A stretch of 64,000 bases of DNA from NCBI RefSeq assembly GCF_001579805.1, contig NZ_CP014546.1, positions 1,736,001 through 1,800,000 on the forward strand. Direction: 5' to 3'. Positions within the stretch are counted from its first letter, which is position 1. The number at the start of each line of letters is the position of its first letter. The notes beneath the pieces were generated by a model. That model worked only from the letters and a program-made list of their open reading frames with translations, was not told where the DNA came from and made no database searches. This document shows, one piece after another, positions 56,611 through 64,000 of the stretch. This stretch comes from Pseudomonas azotoformans. Its GTDB lineage: Bacteria > Pseudomonadota > Gammaproteobacteria > Pseudomonadales > Pseudomonadaceae. The translations under genes and the position numbers were made by a program.

Positions 56611-57351
56611 ATGAGCAGCACTGCACAAACTGCTGAAGGCGAAAAAATTCTCATCGTTGACGACGACCCGGGGCTGAGCAGCCTGCTGGAGCGCTTCTTC
56701 AACTCCAAGGGCTACCGTGCCCGCGCGGTGCCGAACACCGAGCAGATGGACCGCCTGCTGGGGCGTGAAGTCTTCAACCTGGTCGTACTCGACCTGATGC
56801 TGCCCGGCGAAGACGGCCTGACCGCCTGCAAACGCCTGCGCGGCGCGAACAACCAGATTCCCATCATCATGCTCACCGCCAAGGGCGATGAGCTGAGCCG
56901 CATCAAGGGCCTCGAGCTGGGCGCTGATGACTACCTGGCCAAGCCGTTCAACCCCGACGAGCTGATGGCTCGGGTCAAAGCCGTATTGCGTCGCCAGGCA
57001 CCGCCGGTTCCAGGTGCCCCAGGCAGCGAAGACGAGAGTGTCACCTTTGGCGACTACGAACTGTCGCTGGCGACCCGTGAGCTCAAGCGTGGCGATGAAG
57101 TGCACATGCTTACCACGGGTGAATTTGCTGTGCTCAAGGCCCTGGTGATGAACGCTCGCCAGCCGTTGACCCGCGACAAGCTGATGAACCTGGCCCGTGG
57201 CCGGGAATGGGACGCTCTGGAGCGCTCCATCGACGTGCAGATTTCCCGTCTGCGCCGGATGATCGAGCCGGATCCATCCAAGCCACGGTACATCCAGACG
57301 GTATGGGGCGTGGGTTATGTGTTTGTGCCGGACGGCAATAAAACCAGTTGA
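56611..57351 (+). CDS. ompR: Response regulator OmpR (AmgR)
   Basis: A 246-residue OmpR-family regulator. In the receiver, the acidic pair is D17-D18, the phospho-acceptor D61 in D-L-M-L-P-G, T89 and K111 in K-P-F. The C-terminal winged-helix DNA-binding domain (about 150-240) contains S-R-L-R-R-M-I-E and T-V-W-G-V-G-Y. It pairs with the envZ gene 117 bases downstream. The same locus in P. aeruginosa is called amgRS and controls envelope stress and aminoglycoside tolerance. Confidence 0.95.
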   Translation: MSSTAQTAEGEKILIVDDDPGLSSLLERFFNSKGYRARAVPNTEQMDRLLGREVFNLVVLDLMLPGEDGLTACKRLRGANNQIPIIMLTAKGDELSRIKGLELGADDYLAKPFNPDELMARVKAVLRRQAPPVPGAPGSEDESVTFGDYELSLATRELKRGDEVHMLTTGEFAVLKALVMNARQPLTRDKLMNLARGREWDALERSIDVQISRLRRMIEPDPSKPRYIQTVWGVGYVFVPDGNKTS

Positions 57352-57468
57352 CCGGTGATTTGCAGGGGCGGGCATCCTGGCGTTTGACTCCATGAGGGTC
57401 GACGGGATGTCCGGCGTCTGCAATTCTGCGAGCGCCGCTCGTTTCTGCAAGGTATCTAGCAGTCTTCT

Positions 57469-58782
57469 ATGAAAACCCCGCTGTGGTTCCCCCAAAGTTT
57501 TTTCTCCCGCACCCTTTGGCTGGTGCTGATCGTCGTTCTGTTTTCCAAGGCACTCACACTGGTTTATCTGTTGATGAACGAGGACGTGCTGGTGGACCGG
57601 CAATACAGCCACGGTGTCGCCTTGACGCTGCGCGCCTATTGGGCGGCAGACCCGGAGAACCGCGAGAAGATCGCCAAGGCCGCGACCCTGGTGCGCGTCG
57701 CCGGTGCAGGTGTGCCGGAGGGCGAGCAGCATTGGCCCTACAGTGAGATCTACCAACGCCAGATGCAGGCAGAACTGGGTGAAGACACTGAGGTGCGGCT
57801 GCGTATGCATGTGTCGCCAGCGTTGTGGGTGCGCGCGCCAAGCCTGGGCGAAGATTGGTTGAAAGTACCGCTGTACCCGCACCCGCTGCGGGGGCAGAAG
57901 ATTTGGAACGTATTGGGTTGGTTCCTGGCGATCGGTCTGCTTTCAACGGCCTCAGCGTGGATTTTCGTGCGCCAGCTCAACCAGCCGCTTAAACGCCTTG
58001 TGTTTGCCGCCCGTCAATTGGGCCAGGGGCGCAGCGTGCGTCTTCCGGTCAGCGATACGCCGAGTGAGATGACCGAGGTGTACGGCGCGTTCAACCAGAT
58101 GGCGGAAGACGTCGAACAGGCCGGGCGCGAACGCGAGTTGATGCTGGCGGGGGTGTCCCATGACCTGCGCACACCGTTGACGCGATTGCGCTTGTCTCTG
58201 GAGCTAATGGGCAACCATAGCGACCTCACTGACGACATGGTCCGCGACATTGAGGACATGGACGCGATCCTCGACCAGTTCCTGGCGTTTATCCGCGATG
58301 GCCGTGATGAAGTGGTTGAGGAGGTCGACCTGACGGACCTGGTGCGTGAGGTGGTCGCGCCCTACAACCAGAACGGTGAGCAGGTACGTATGCGCCTGGA
58401 GCCGATCCAGCCGTTTGCGTTGCGTAGAGTGTCGATGAAGCGCCTGTTGAACAACCTGATCGGCAACGCCTTGCATCACGCCGGTTCCGATGTGGAAGTG
58501 GCGGCCTATGTGTCCGGCGACAGTGCTGCGCCTTATGTGGTGCTGAGCGTGATGGACCGGGGCGCAGGCATCGACCCGGACGAGTTGGAAGGCATCTTCA
58601 ACCCGTTCACCCGTGGCGACCGTGCCCGGGGTGGCAAAGGCACAGGGCTAGGGTTGGCGATTGTGCGGCGGATTGCCTCGATGCATGGCGGCAATGTTGA
58701 GTTGCGCAACCGAGAAGAGGGTGGCCTGGAGGCGCGGGTGCGGTTGCCGCTTGGGTTGATGTTGCCTAGAGATGCGGTCTAG
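57469..58782 (+). CDS. envZ: Osmosensor histidine kinase EnvZ (AmgS)
   Basis: A 437-residue sensor kinase. TM1 is at about 15-35, a periplasmic domain at 36-146, TM2 at about 147-167, HAMP at 168-220, then the phospho-accepting H231 in V-S-H-D-L-R-T-P-L-T-R. An N-box, G1 (D-R-G-A-G-I) and G2 (G-K-G-T-G-L-G-L-A-I-V) are present. It phosphorylates the adjacent OmpR. A large repeat follows its stop. Confidence 0.95.
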   Translation: MKTPLWFPQSFFSRTLWLVLIVVLFSKALTLVYLLMNEDVLVDRQYSHGVALTLRAYWAADPENREKIAKAATLVRVAGAGVPEGEQHWPYSEIYQRQMQAELGEDTEVRLRMHVSPALWVRAPSLGEDWLKVPLYPHPLRGQKIWNVLGWFLAIGLLSTASAWIFVRQLNQPLKRLVFAARQLGQGRSVRLPVSDTPSEMTEVYGAFNQMAEDVEQAGRERELMLAGVSHDLRTPLTRLRLSLELMGNHSDLTDDMVRDIEDMDAILDQFLAFIRDGRDEVVEEVDLTDLVREVVAPYNQNGEQVRMRLEPIQPFALRRVSMKRLLNNLIGNALHHAGSDVEVAAYVSGDSAAPYVVLSVMDRGAGIDPDELEGIFNPFTRGDRARGGKGTGLGLAIVRRIASMHGGNVELRNREEGGLEARVRLPLGLMLPRDAV

Positions 58783-58800
58783 AAACAGCTGCAACCACCA

Positions 58801-58864
58801 AGCTTAAAGCTGCAAGAGAAAAACGGATCGCTTTTGCCTCTCTTGCAGCCTATAGCTTGAAGCT
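58801..58864. repeat. Long imperfect inverted repeat between envZ and rimK
   Basis: AGCTTAAAGCTGCAAGAG at the left pairs imperfectly with CTCTTGCAGCCTATAGCTTGAAGCT at the right, around a 20-base loop. AGCTT-and-GCTGCAAG-rich repeats of this kind occur between many P. fluorescens genes. It can fold as a terminator for the two converging genes. Confidence 0.7.
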
Positions 58865-58877
58865 ACAATCTGCTTCT

Positions 58878-59783
58878 CTAGCCCTTGCCCTTGGTCCTCG
58901 TCATATTCGGCCCACCATTCTTCTCCAGATGCTGAATGATGATCCCCGCCACATCCTTCCCGGTGGTGGTTTCAATGCCTTCCAGGCCCGGTGACGAGTT
59001 CACCTCCATCACCAGCGGCCCGTGATTGGAGCGCAGGATATCCACACCCGCCACACTCAACCCCATCACCTTGGCGGCCCGCAGTGCCGTCATGCGTTCT
59101 TCCGGCGTGATCTTGATCAGGCTGGCGCTGCCGCCACGGTGCAGGTTGGAGCGGAACTCCCCCGGCTTGGCCTGGCGCTTCATCGCCGCAATCACCTTGT
59201 CGCCCACCACGAAGCAGCGGATATCCGCACCGCCGGCTTCCTTGATGTATTCCTGCACCATGATGTTCTGCTTGAGGCCCATGAACGCCTCGATCACGGA
59301 TTCGGCCGCTGTCGCGGTTTCACACAGCACCACGCCGATACCCTGGGTGCCTTCCAGCACCTTGATCACCAGCGGCGCGCCGTTGACCATGTCGATCAGA
59401 TCGGGGATGTCGTCGGGGGAGTGGGCAAAGCCCGTCACCGGCAGGCCGATACCCCTGCGCGACAACAGTTGCAGCGAGCGCAGCTTGTCCCGTGAACGGG
59501 CAATGGCGACCGACTCGTTGAGGGGAAACACCCCCATCATTTCGAACTGGCGCAACACCGCGCAGCCATAGAACGTCACCGAGGCGCCGATGCGTGGGAT
59601 CACCGCATCAAACCCCTCCAGCGGCTTGCCCCGGTAGTGGATCTGCGGCTTGTGGCTGGCAATGTTCATATAGGCACGCAACGTGTCGATCACCACCATT
59701 TCGTGGCCACGTTCGGTGCCGGCCTCAACCAGGCGGCGGGTGGAATACAGACGCGGGTTTCGCGACAGCACAGCAATCTTCAT
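58878..59783 (-). CDS. rimK: Ribosomal protein S6 modification glutamate ligase RimK
   Basis: A 301-residue ATP-grasp ligase that adds glutamate residues to the C-terminus of ribosomal protein S6. ATP-grasp blocks are visible: [31 protein letters not shown] and V-M-E-V-N-S-S-P-G. Its start overlaps the rimB stop by four bases. In P. fluorescens the rim genes affect translation, motility and host interaction. Confidence 0.94.
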   Translation of the reverse strand: MKIAVLSRNPRLYSTRRLVEAGTERGHEMVVIDTLRAYMNIASHKPQIHYRGKPLEGFDAVIPRIGASVTFYGCAVLRQFEMMGVFPLNESVAIARSRDKLRSLQLLSRRGIGLPVTGFAHSPDDIPDLIDMVNGAPLVIKVLEGTQGIGVVLCETATAAESVIEAFMGLKQNIMVQEYIKEAGGADIRCFVVGDKVIAAMKRQAKPGEFRSNLHRGGSASLIKITPEERMTALRAAKVMGLSVAGVDILRSNHGPLVMEVNSSPGLEGIETTTGKDVAGIIIQHLEKNGGPNMTRTKGKG

Positions 59784-60263
59784 GCAGCACCTGGGACAGA
59801 AAGAGTAGAGACCGGGAACACCGGCTTGTCTTGAACGTACTTGATGCCGGGATTGACCACCAGTTGGCCGTCAATCAAGGCTTTGGAACCCAGCAACAGT
59901 CGGTAACGCATGGCTTTGCGGCAGGCCAGGGTAAATTCCACCCGCCATACCCGATCACCCAGCGCCAACGTGGTGCTGATGACATAGCGCACCTGCGCAT
60001 GGCCGTTGGAGCTCTTGATGGTTTTCATCGTCACCAGGGGCGCTTCGCAGCGGCGGTGACGCAGTTGCACAACGCTGCCCAGGTGCGCGGTAAAGCGCAC
60101 CCACTTCTCACCGTCGCGCTCAAACGGCTCGATATCGGTAGCGTGCAGGCTTGAGGTGCTGGCACCGGTGTCGATCTTTGCGCGCAGGCCCTGCCACTCC
60201 CAAGTCGGGAAGTGCCACCCACTCACGCAGACCCACAACGGTCAAATGGTCAAATGTCTTCAA
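59780..60263 (-). pseudogene. rimB: Frameshifted retropepsin-like protease RimB
   Basis: The N-terminal part (K-T-F-D-H-L-T-V-V-G-L-R-E-W-V-A-L-P-D-L-G-V-A-G) is in one frame, starting at about TTG 60263. The rest (L-R-A-K-I-D-T-G-A-S-T-S-S-L onward to the stop) is one frame over. The aspartic-protease motif I-D-T-G-A-S is therefore separated from its start. Removing one base from the CCC at 60189-60191 joins them into a normal protein of about 160 residues. RimB controls the effect of RimK and overlaps it by four bases. No convincing start with a ribosome site was found for the second frame alone. No rimA gene is visible upstream. Confidence 0.85.
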
Positions 60264-60559
60264 TATGGATAACCGGCATTTCAGAAATGTTTCGTAGTTG
60301 TCGAGGACAGTAACGTCCAACGGCTCACGGAGTGTGACAATCCCTTGCCATCACTGAGGCTAGGTGCCGAATTCGCGGTATTCACGCAGAATAATCGGCA
60401 AATGGCGACAGATATCTCTCAAGCTTCAATAATCAGTGAGTGCTTGGGCAAGGCACGCAAAACTCGAGGTGTCTGGCGTATCTTAGGTGAGCCTTGAGGT
60501 TTATGCGTCGAAGGGTTCCAAGAGTAAGGTTGCGACATTTTTCAGAGCGAGGAATTCAA

Positions 60560-60967
60560 GTGGCTCAAAAGCAGGAAGAGGAAGAAAAGGTCCGATTGGA
60601 CAAGTGGCTGTGGGCCGCGCGTTTCTATAAAACCCGTGCCTTGGCCAAGGCCGCTATTGAGAGCGGCAAGGTGCACCATCGCGGCGAGCGCTGCAAGCCG
60701 GGCAAGGAGCCGCGTGTCGGCGATGAGTTCCAGATTCGTGTCGGGTTTGATGAAAAGACGGTCGTGGTTCAGGCGCTTTCCATCGTGCGCCGTGGTGCGC
60801 CTGAAGCGCAGGCGTTGTACACCGAGACCGAAGCCAGCATCGCCAAGCGTGAAAATGCGGCCGCGATGCGCAAGGCGGGCGCCACGGGCATGACCACCGA
60901 TGGCAAACCGAGCAAGAAGCAGCGCCGCGACCTGTTCAAGTTTCGCGGCAGTGGCAATGATGATTGA
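60560..60967 (+). CDS. hslR: Heat-shock ribosome-associated protein Hsp15 (HslR)
   Basis: A 135-residue S4-domain RNA-binding protein that recycles 50S subunits carrying nascent chains in E. coli. The S4 motif V-R-L-D-K-W-L-W-A-A-R-F-Y-K-T-R-A-L-A-K-A-A-I lies at about residues 11-35, followed by a basic C-terminal tail. The GTG at 60560 was chosen because GAGGA lies seven bases upstream and the resulting A-Q-K-Q-E-E matches known Pseudomonas HslR; an ATG 22 codons earlier lacks a site. Confidence 0.93.
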   Translation: MAQKQEEEEKVRLDKWLWAARFYKTRALAKAAIESGKVHHRGERCKPGKEPRVGDEFQIRVGFDEKTVVVQALSIVRRGAPEAQALYTETEASIAKRENAAAMRKAGATGMTTDGKPSKKQRRDLFKFRGSGNDD

Positions 60968-60975
60968 CGGCGACA

Positions 60976-60997
60976 GTGGGGGAGCAAGCTCCCTCAC
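60976..60997. repeat. REP palindrome (GAGGGAGC type) after hslR
   Basis: GTGGGGGAGC and GCTCCCTCAC form a near-perfect inverted repeat. It is related to the repeat at 27815 and lies between the converging hslR and PAP2 genes. Confidence 0.7.
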
Positions 60998-61006
60998 CCT
61001 TGGCCA

Positions 61007-61807
61007 TCACGTTGGGCGAACCACACTCAGTCGACTGATCAGCGGCATGTGCTGAAGCAGGCCGAACACCGGTGCGGTCACCCGCAACAACCCGCTCGAA
61101 ACCTTCGCCGCAAACGGCGTGTAATACCCCCATCCCAATGCCAACAGTGCCAGCAACACCCCACCGATGTAATCGTCCTGGCCCCAATGCGCCCCCGCCA
61201 CCAGGCGCGGCATCATGAACAGCAGCGCCAGGCCCCAGATCACCAGCACCTGACCAATGCGCTTGGCGAACACCGTCATGAACATCCCCCAGATCAACAG
61301 CACCGACGCGTGATCCCCTGGAAAACTCTGGCTCGAACGGTCCTTCAATTCCCAGGTCTTCTCCAGCCCCGGGAAGTAGTCGCTCATCTGGATCGCGCCA
61401 CTGATCACCATCGACGGGCTGCTGTGTTGCCAACCCATGTGCGCCGCGAACTTGGAAAACAGCATGCGGATAAACAGCAACAGCAGCAGAATGCCGACAA
61501 AACCTAACAATGCCTGGCGCACCTGCACGGCCTTGAATACCCAGTCGCCGCGAATCAGCAGCGTCAGCAGAATCACGCCGACCACCGCATCGAACGGCCG
61601 CAAACTGGCTACCGCCCACACGTGCAGCCAGGTCAAGTTGCTGGCCAGCGGGTCATTGAGCAGATGAAACAGCCACTCGTCGAAAAGCACACACAGCATC
61701 TGGCCCGTGGGCCACAGCCAAAAACACAGCAGTGCGATAGCGAGTAGATTGCAAAAGGCCCATCGCCCGAGGTTCCACTTGGCTTGGAACAAACCCGGAT
61801 TGTTCAT
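61007..61807 (-). CDS. PAP2-family membrane phosphatase
   Basis: A 266-residue membrane protein of the PAP2 superfamily, with six hydrophobic segments. The active-site motifs are K-D-R-S-S-Q-S-F-P-G-D-H (nucleophile-supporting histidine) and R-L-V-A-G-A-H-W-G-Q-D-D (catalytic histidine). The first consensus lysine-arginine motif is only partly present (W-E-L-K-D-R). It could act on a lipid phosphate, for example as a lipid-A phosphotransferase or undecaprenyl-pyrophosphate phosphatase; sequence does not decide. It is divergent from hslO. Confidence 0.88.
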   Translation of the reverse strand: MNNPGLFQAKWNLGRWAFCNLLAIALLCFWLWPTGQMLCVLFDEWLFHLLNDPLASNLTWLHVWAVASLRPFDAVVGVILLTLLIRGDWVFKAVQVRQALLGFVGILLLLLFIRMLFSKFAAHMGWQHSSPSMVISGAIQMSDYFPGLEKTWELKDRSSQSFPGDHASVLLIWGMFMTVFAKRIGQVLVIWGLALLFMMPRLVAGAHWGQDDYIGGVLLALLALGWGYYTPFAAKVSSGLLRVTAPVFGLLQHMPLISRLSVVRPT

Positions 61808-61911
61808 AAACTGTCCCCCACGGCTCTAAAAAACCGCACCAAAACGGTGCTAAAGCGTTTAATTCTATAAACCTTGTAATCAATTTGTCATCAATTCAGA
61901 TACCCAGACCT

Positions 61912-62814
61912 ATGACTGATCTACCGGATACCGACTTCACCCAACGCTTCATCTTTGACGAGAGCGACGCCCGCGGCGAGCTGGTCTCGCTGGAGCGCAG
62001 CTATGCCGAAGTCCTCGCCAAGCACCCCTATCCGGAGCCGGTCGCGCAACTGCTCGGGGAGCTGATGGCAGCGGCGGCGCTGCTGGTGGGTACCATGAAA
62101 TTCGACGGGCTGCTGATCCTGCAGGCACGTTCCGAAGGCCCCGTGCCGATGCTGATGATCGAGTGCTCCAGCGAGCGCGAAATCCGTGGTTTGGCCCGTT
62201 ACGAGGCCGACCAGATTGCCCCGGACGCCACCTTGTCCGACCTGATGGCCAACGGCGTGCTGGCGATCACCGTCGACCCCACCGAAGGCCAGCGCTACCA
62301 GGGCATCGTCGACCTGGACGGCGAAACCCTGTCGGACTGTTTCACCAACTACTTCGTGATGTCCCAGCAGGTCGGCACCAAGTTCTGGCTCAACGCTGAC
62401 GGCAAACGCGCCCGCGGCATGCTGTTGCAGCAATTGCCACCAGATCGCATCAAGGACGAAGACGAGCGCACCGACAGCTGGCGCAAGCTGACGGCCCTGG
62501 CCGGCACCCTCACCGCTGAAGAGCAACTGGGCCTCGACAACGAAACCATCCTGCATCGCCTGTACCACGAAGAAGCCGTGCGACTGTTTGACGCACAAGG
62601 CCTTCACTTCAATTGCAGTTGCTCGCGCGAGCGCTCGGCCAATGCCTTGGTCAGCCTCGGCCTGGAAGATGCGCAAAACCTGGTGGTAGAGCACGGCGGG
62701 CACATCGAGATCGACTGCCAGTTCTGCAACGAGCGCTACCTGTTCGATGCGGCCGATGTCGCCCAATTGTTCGCCGGCGCAGGCATCGACACCCCTTCCG
62801 ACACCCGCCACTAA
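61912..62814 (+). CDS. hslO: Redox-regulated chaperone Hsp33 (HslO)
   Basis: A 300-residue Hsp33. The C-terminal zinc and redox switch is C-S-C followed 31 residues later by C-Q-F-C, the CxC-X(31)-CxxC layout of the family. Oxidation releases zinc and activates the holdase. The ATG at 61912 starts [13 protein letters not shown], the usual N-terminus; a start nine codons earlier is less likely. It is followed by pckA on the same strand. Confidence 0.95.
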   Translation: MTDLPDTDFTQRFIFDESDARGELVSLERSYAEVLAKHPYPEPVAQLLGELMAAAALLVGTMKFDGLLILQARSEGPVPMLMIECSSEREIRGLARYEADQIAPDATLSDLMANGVLAITVDPTEGQRYQGIVDLDGETLSDCFTNYFVMSQQVGTKFWLNADGKRARGMLLQQLPPDRIKDEDERTDSWRKLTALAGTLTAEEQLGLDNETILHRLYHEEAVRLFDAQGLHFNCSCSRERSANALVSLGLEDAQNLVVEHGGHIEIDCQFCNERYLFDAADVAQLFAGAGIDTPSDTRH

Positions 62815-62993
62815 AACGTTTAAGCACAGGTAAATCACCTGACAAACGCCGGATTAGCGCAGTTCTGACGGGAGGGCCCTACTCTTTTTGGGCTTTTCTG
62901 GCATAATCCGGCCCACTTTTTTCGCGGTAGTAGTGCGCAACTTTCTACTACAAAACGTTTGGAGCACTCGGCCATAGGCCGACGGGGAACCTC

Positions 62994-64000
62994 ATGACGC
63001 AAGCCAACAACGCCGTATACACCGATCTGAGTGTTGACGATCTGGTTAAAGAAGCCCTGCAGCGTGGTGAAGGCGTGCTCGCCGATACTGGCGCGCTGGT
63101 CGTCGAAACCGGTCACCGTACTGGCCGTTCGCCGGTCGATCGTTTCATCGTTGAAGAGCCTTCCACCCAGGCTTCCATCGCCTGGGGCCCGATCAACCGC
63201 AAGTTCCCGGCCGACAAGTTCGATGCCCTGTGGGCTCGCGTCGAGGCCTTCAACAACGCGCAAGAGCATTTCGTTTCCCATGTTCACGTAGGGGCTGCCG
63301 AAGACCACTACCTGGCCGTGAAAATGACCACTCAGACTGCCTGGCAGAACCTGTTCGGTCGTTGCCTGTTCATCAACCCGGCCCAGTACAACCCGGCCGG
63401 TCGTGAAGAGTGGCAAGTGCTCAACGTGGCCAACTTCGAATGCGTGCCAGAGCGTGACGGCACCAACTCCGACGGTTGCGTGATCCTCAACTTCGCCCAG
63501 AAAAAAGTGCTGATCGCCGGCATGCGTTACGCCGGTGAGATGAAGAAAGCCATGTTCTCGGTGCAGAACTTCCTGCTGCCGGCTTCCGACGTGCTGCCAA
63601 TGCACTGCGCCGCCAACATCGGCGAAGCAGGCGACGTGACCCTGTTCTTCGGTCTGTCGGGCACCGGCAAAACCACCTTGTCCGCCGACGAAAGCCGTTA
63701 CCTGATCGGTGACGACGAACACGGCTGGGGCGAAGGCGTGGTGTTCAACATTGAAGGCGGTTGCTATGCCAAGTGCATCGACCTGTCCGAGAAGAACGAG
63801 CCGGTCATCTGGAAAGCCATCAAGCACGGCGCCGTGCTGGAAAACGTGGTGATCGACGAGGCCAAGCACGCCGACTACACCAACGTCAGCCTGACCCAGA
63901 ACAGCCGCGCGGCCTACCCGCTGGAGCACGTTGCCAAGCGTTCCGAGAAGAACCTGGGCGGCGAGCCAAACGCGGTAATCTTCCTGACCTGCGACCTGAC
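62994..64000 (+). CDS. pckA: Phosphoenolpyruvate carboxykinase (ATP), PckA, partial 3' end
   Basis: The first 335 codons of an ATP-type PEP carboxykinase; the gene runs off the window. The enzyme converts oxaloacetate and ATP to PEP for gluconeogenesis. Visible motifs are T-G-R-S-P-V-D-R-F near residue 45, M-R-Y-A-G-E-M-K-K, the P-loop G-L-S-G-T-G-K-T-T (about 220-228), and D-D-E-H-G-W-G. The ATG follows GACGGGGAACCTC, a moderate ribosome site, and a C-G-G-C-C/G-G-C-C-G palindrome lies at 62969-62983 in the leader. The 179-base upstream region has a CATAAT element at 62902-62907. Confidence 0.95.
   Translation, partial: MTQANNAVYTDLSVDDLVKEALQRGEGVLADTGALVVETGHRTGRSPVDRFIVEEPSTQASIAWGPINRKFPADKFDALWARVEAFNNAQEHFVSHVHVGAAEDHYLAVKMTTQTAWQNLFGRCLFINPAQYNPAGREEWQVLNVANFECVPERDGTNSDGCVILNFAQKKVLIAGMRYAGEMKKAMFSVQNFLLPASDVLPMHCAANIGEAGDVTLFFGLSGTGKTTLSADESRYLIGDDEHGWGEGVVFNIEGGCYAKCIDLSEKNEPVIWKAIKHGAVLENVVIDEAKHADYTNVSLTQNSRAAYPLEHVAKRSEKNLGGEPNAVIFLTCDL

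Noticed and set aside
60264..60559. Possible rimA or other small gene upstream of rimB
   Set aside because: Only a TTG frame of about 20 codons without a good ribosome site is present; not enough to call a gene.
1..64000. tRNA, rRNA, CRISPR or prophage
   Set aside because: No tRNA-like or rRNA sequence, no regularly spaced repeats and no phage or transposase genes were seen.

Overview
The window is a stretch of a Pseudomonas chromosome, most likely from the P. fluorescens group. The evidence is the high-GC coding style, the dense operons with ATGA/TGATG junctions, several short palindromic intergenic repeats of the P. fluorescens REP type, and a right-hand gene order (gshA, thioesterase, tex, ompR-envZ, rimK-rimB, hslR, PAP2, hslO, pckA) that I recall as conserved in Pseudomonas. 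I see no tRNA, rRNA, CRISPR array, integrase or complete insertion sequence.

Layout. 1-9.3 kb: end of the sulfate ABC transporter (cysW partial, cysA), a DUF962 membrane protein, a Crp/Fnr regulator, a stand-alone receiver, an AraC regulator, a fatty acid desaturase with a LysR neighbour, an MFS exporter, a nucleoside deaminase and another LysR. 9.5-11.6 kb: tonB-exbB-exbD. 11.7-19.1 kb: a small hydrolase, an unusual sigma-54 activator, an orphan MetQ, then an AT-rich insert carrying a TcdA/TcdB-like glycosyltransferase toxin, a 28-codon gene on the other strand, and a polar amino-acid (probably cystine) ABC transporter whose binding protein is frameshifted. 19.1-28.5 kb: a predicted ATPase, a TriABC-like RND pump with two adaptors, a frameshifted glycoside-hydrolase-like gene and a methyltransferase.

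28.5-51.6 kb is an organosulfur scavenging region. It holds two DszC/SfnC-type flavin enzymes and an NtaA-type monooxygenase in one operon with metQ-metN-metI, then a cystine transporter, D-cysteine desulfhydrase, serine acetyltransferase, a BetT-like BCCT carrier, an OprD-family porin, an aldo/keto reductase and tauABCD. Together with cysWA on the left and gshA on the right, the genes import sulfate, taurine, methionine and cystine, release sulfur from organic compounds, and feed cysteine and glutathione synthesis. A TTATTCC-like motif recurs upstream of several of these genes.

51.7-64 kb: the conserved core block ending in pckA, which runs off the window.

The points most worth a second look are the glycosyltransferase toxin with its overlapping leader frame, the 28-codon gene sharing a bidirectional terminator, and three separate one-base insertions, each lengthening a GGCC tract and each breaking a gene. 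The last pattern could be recent decay or a systematic base-calling error at a modified motif.
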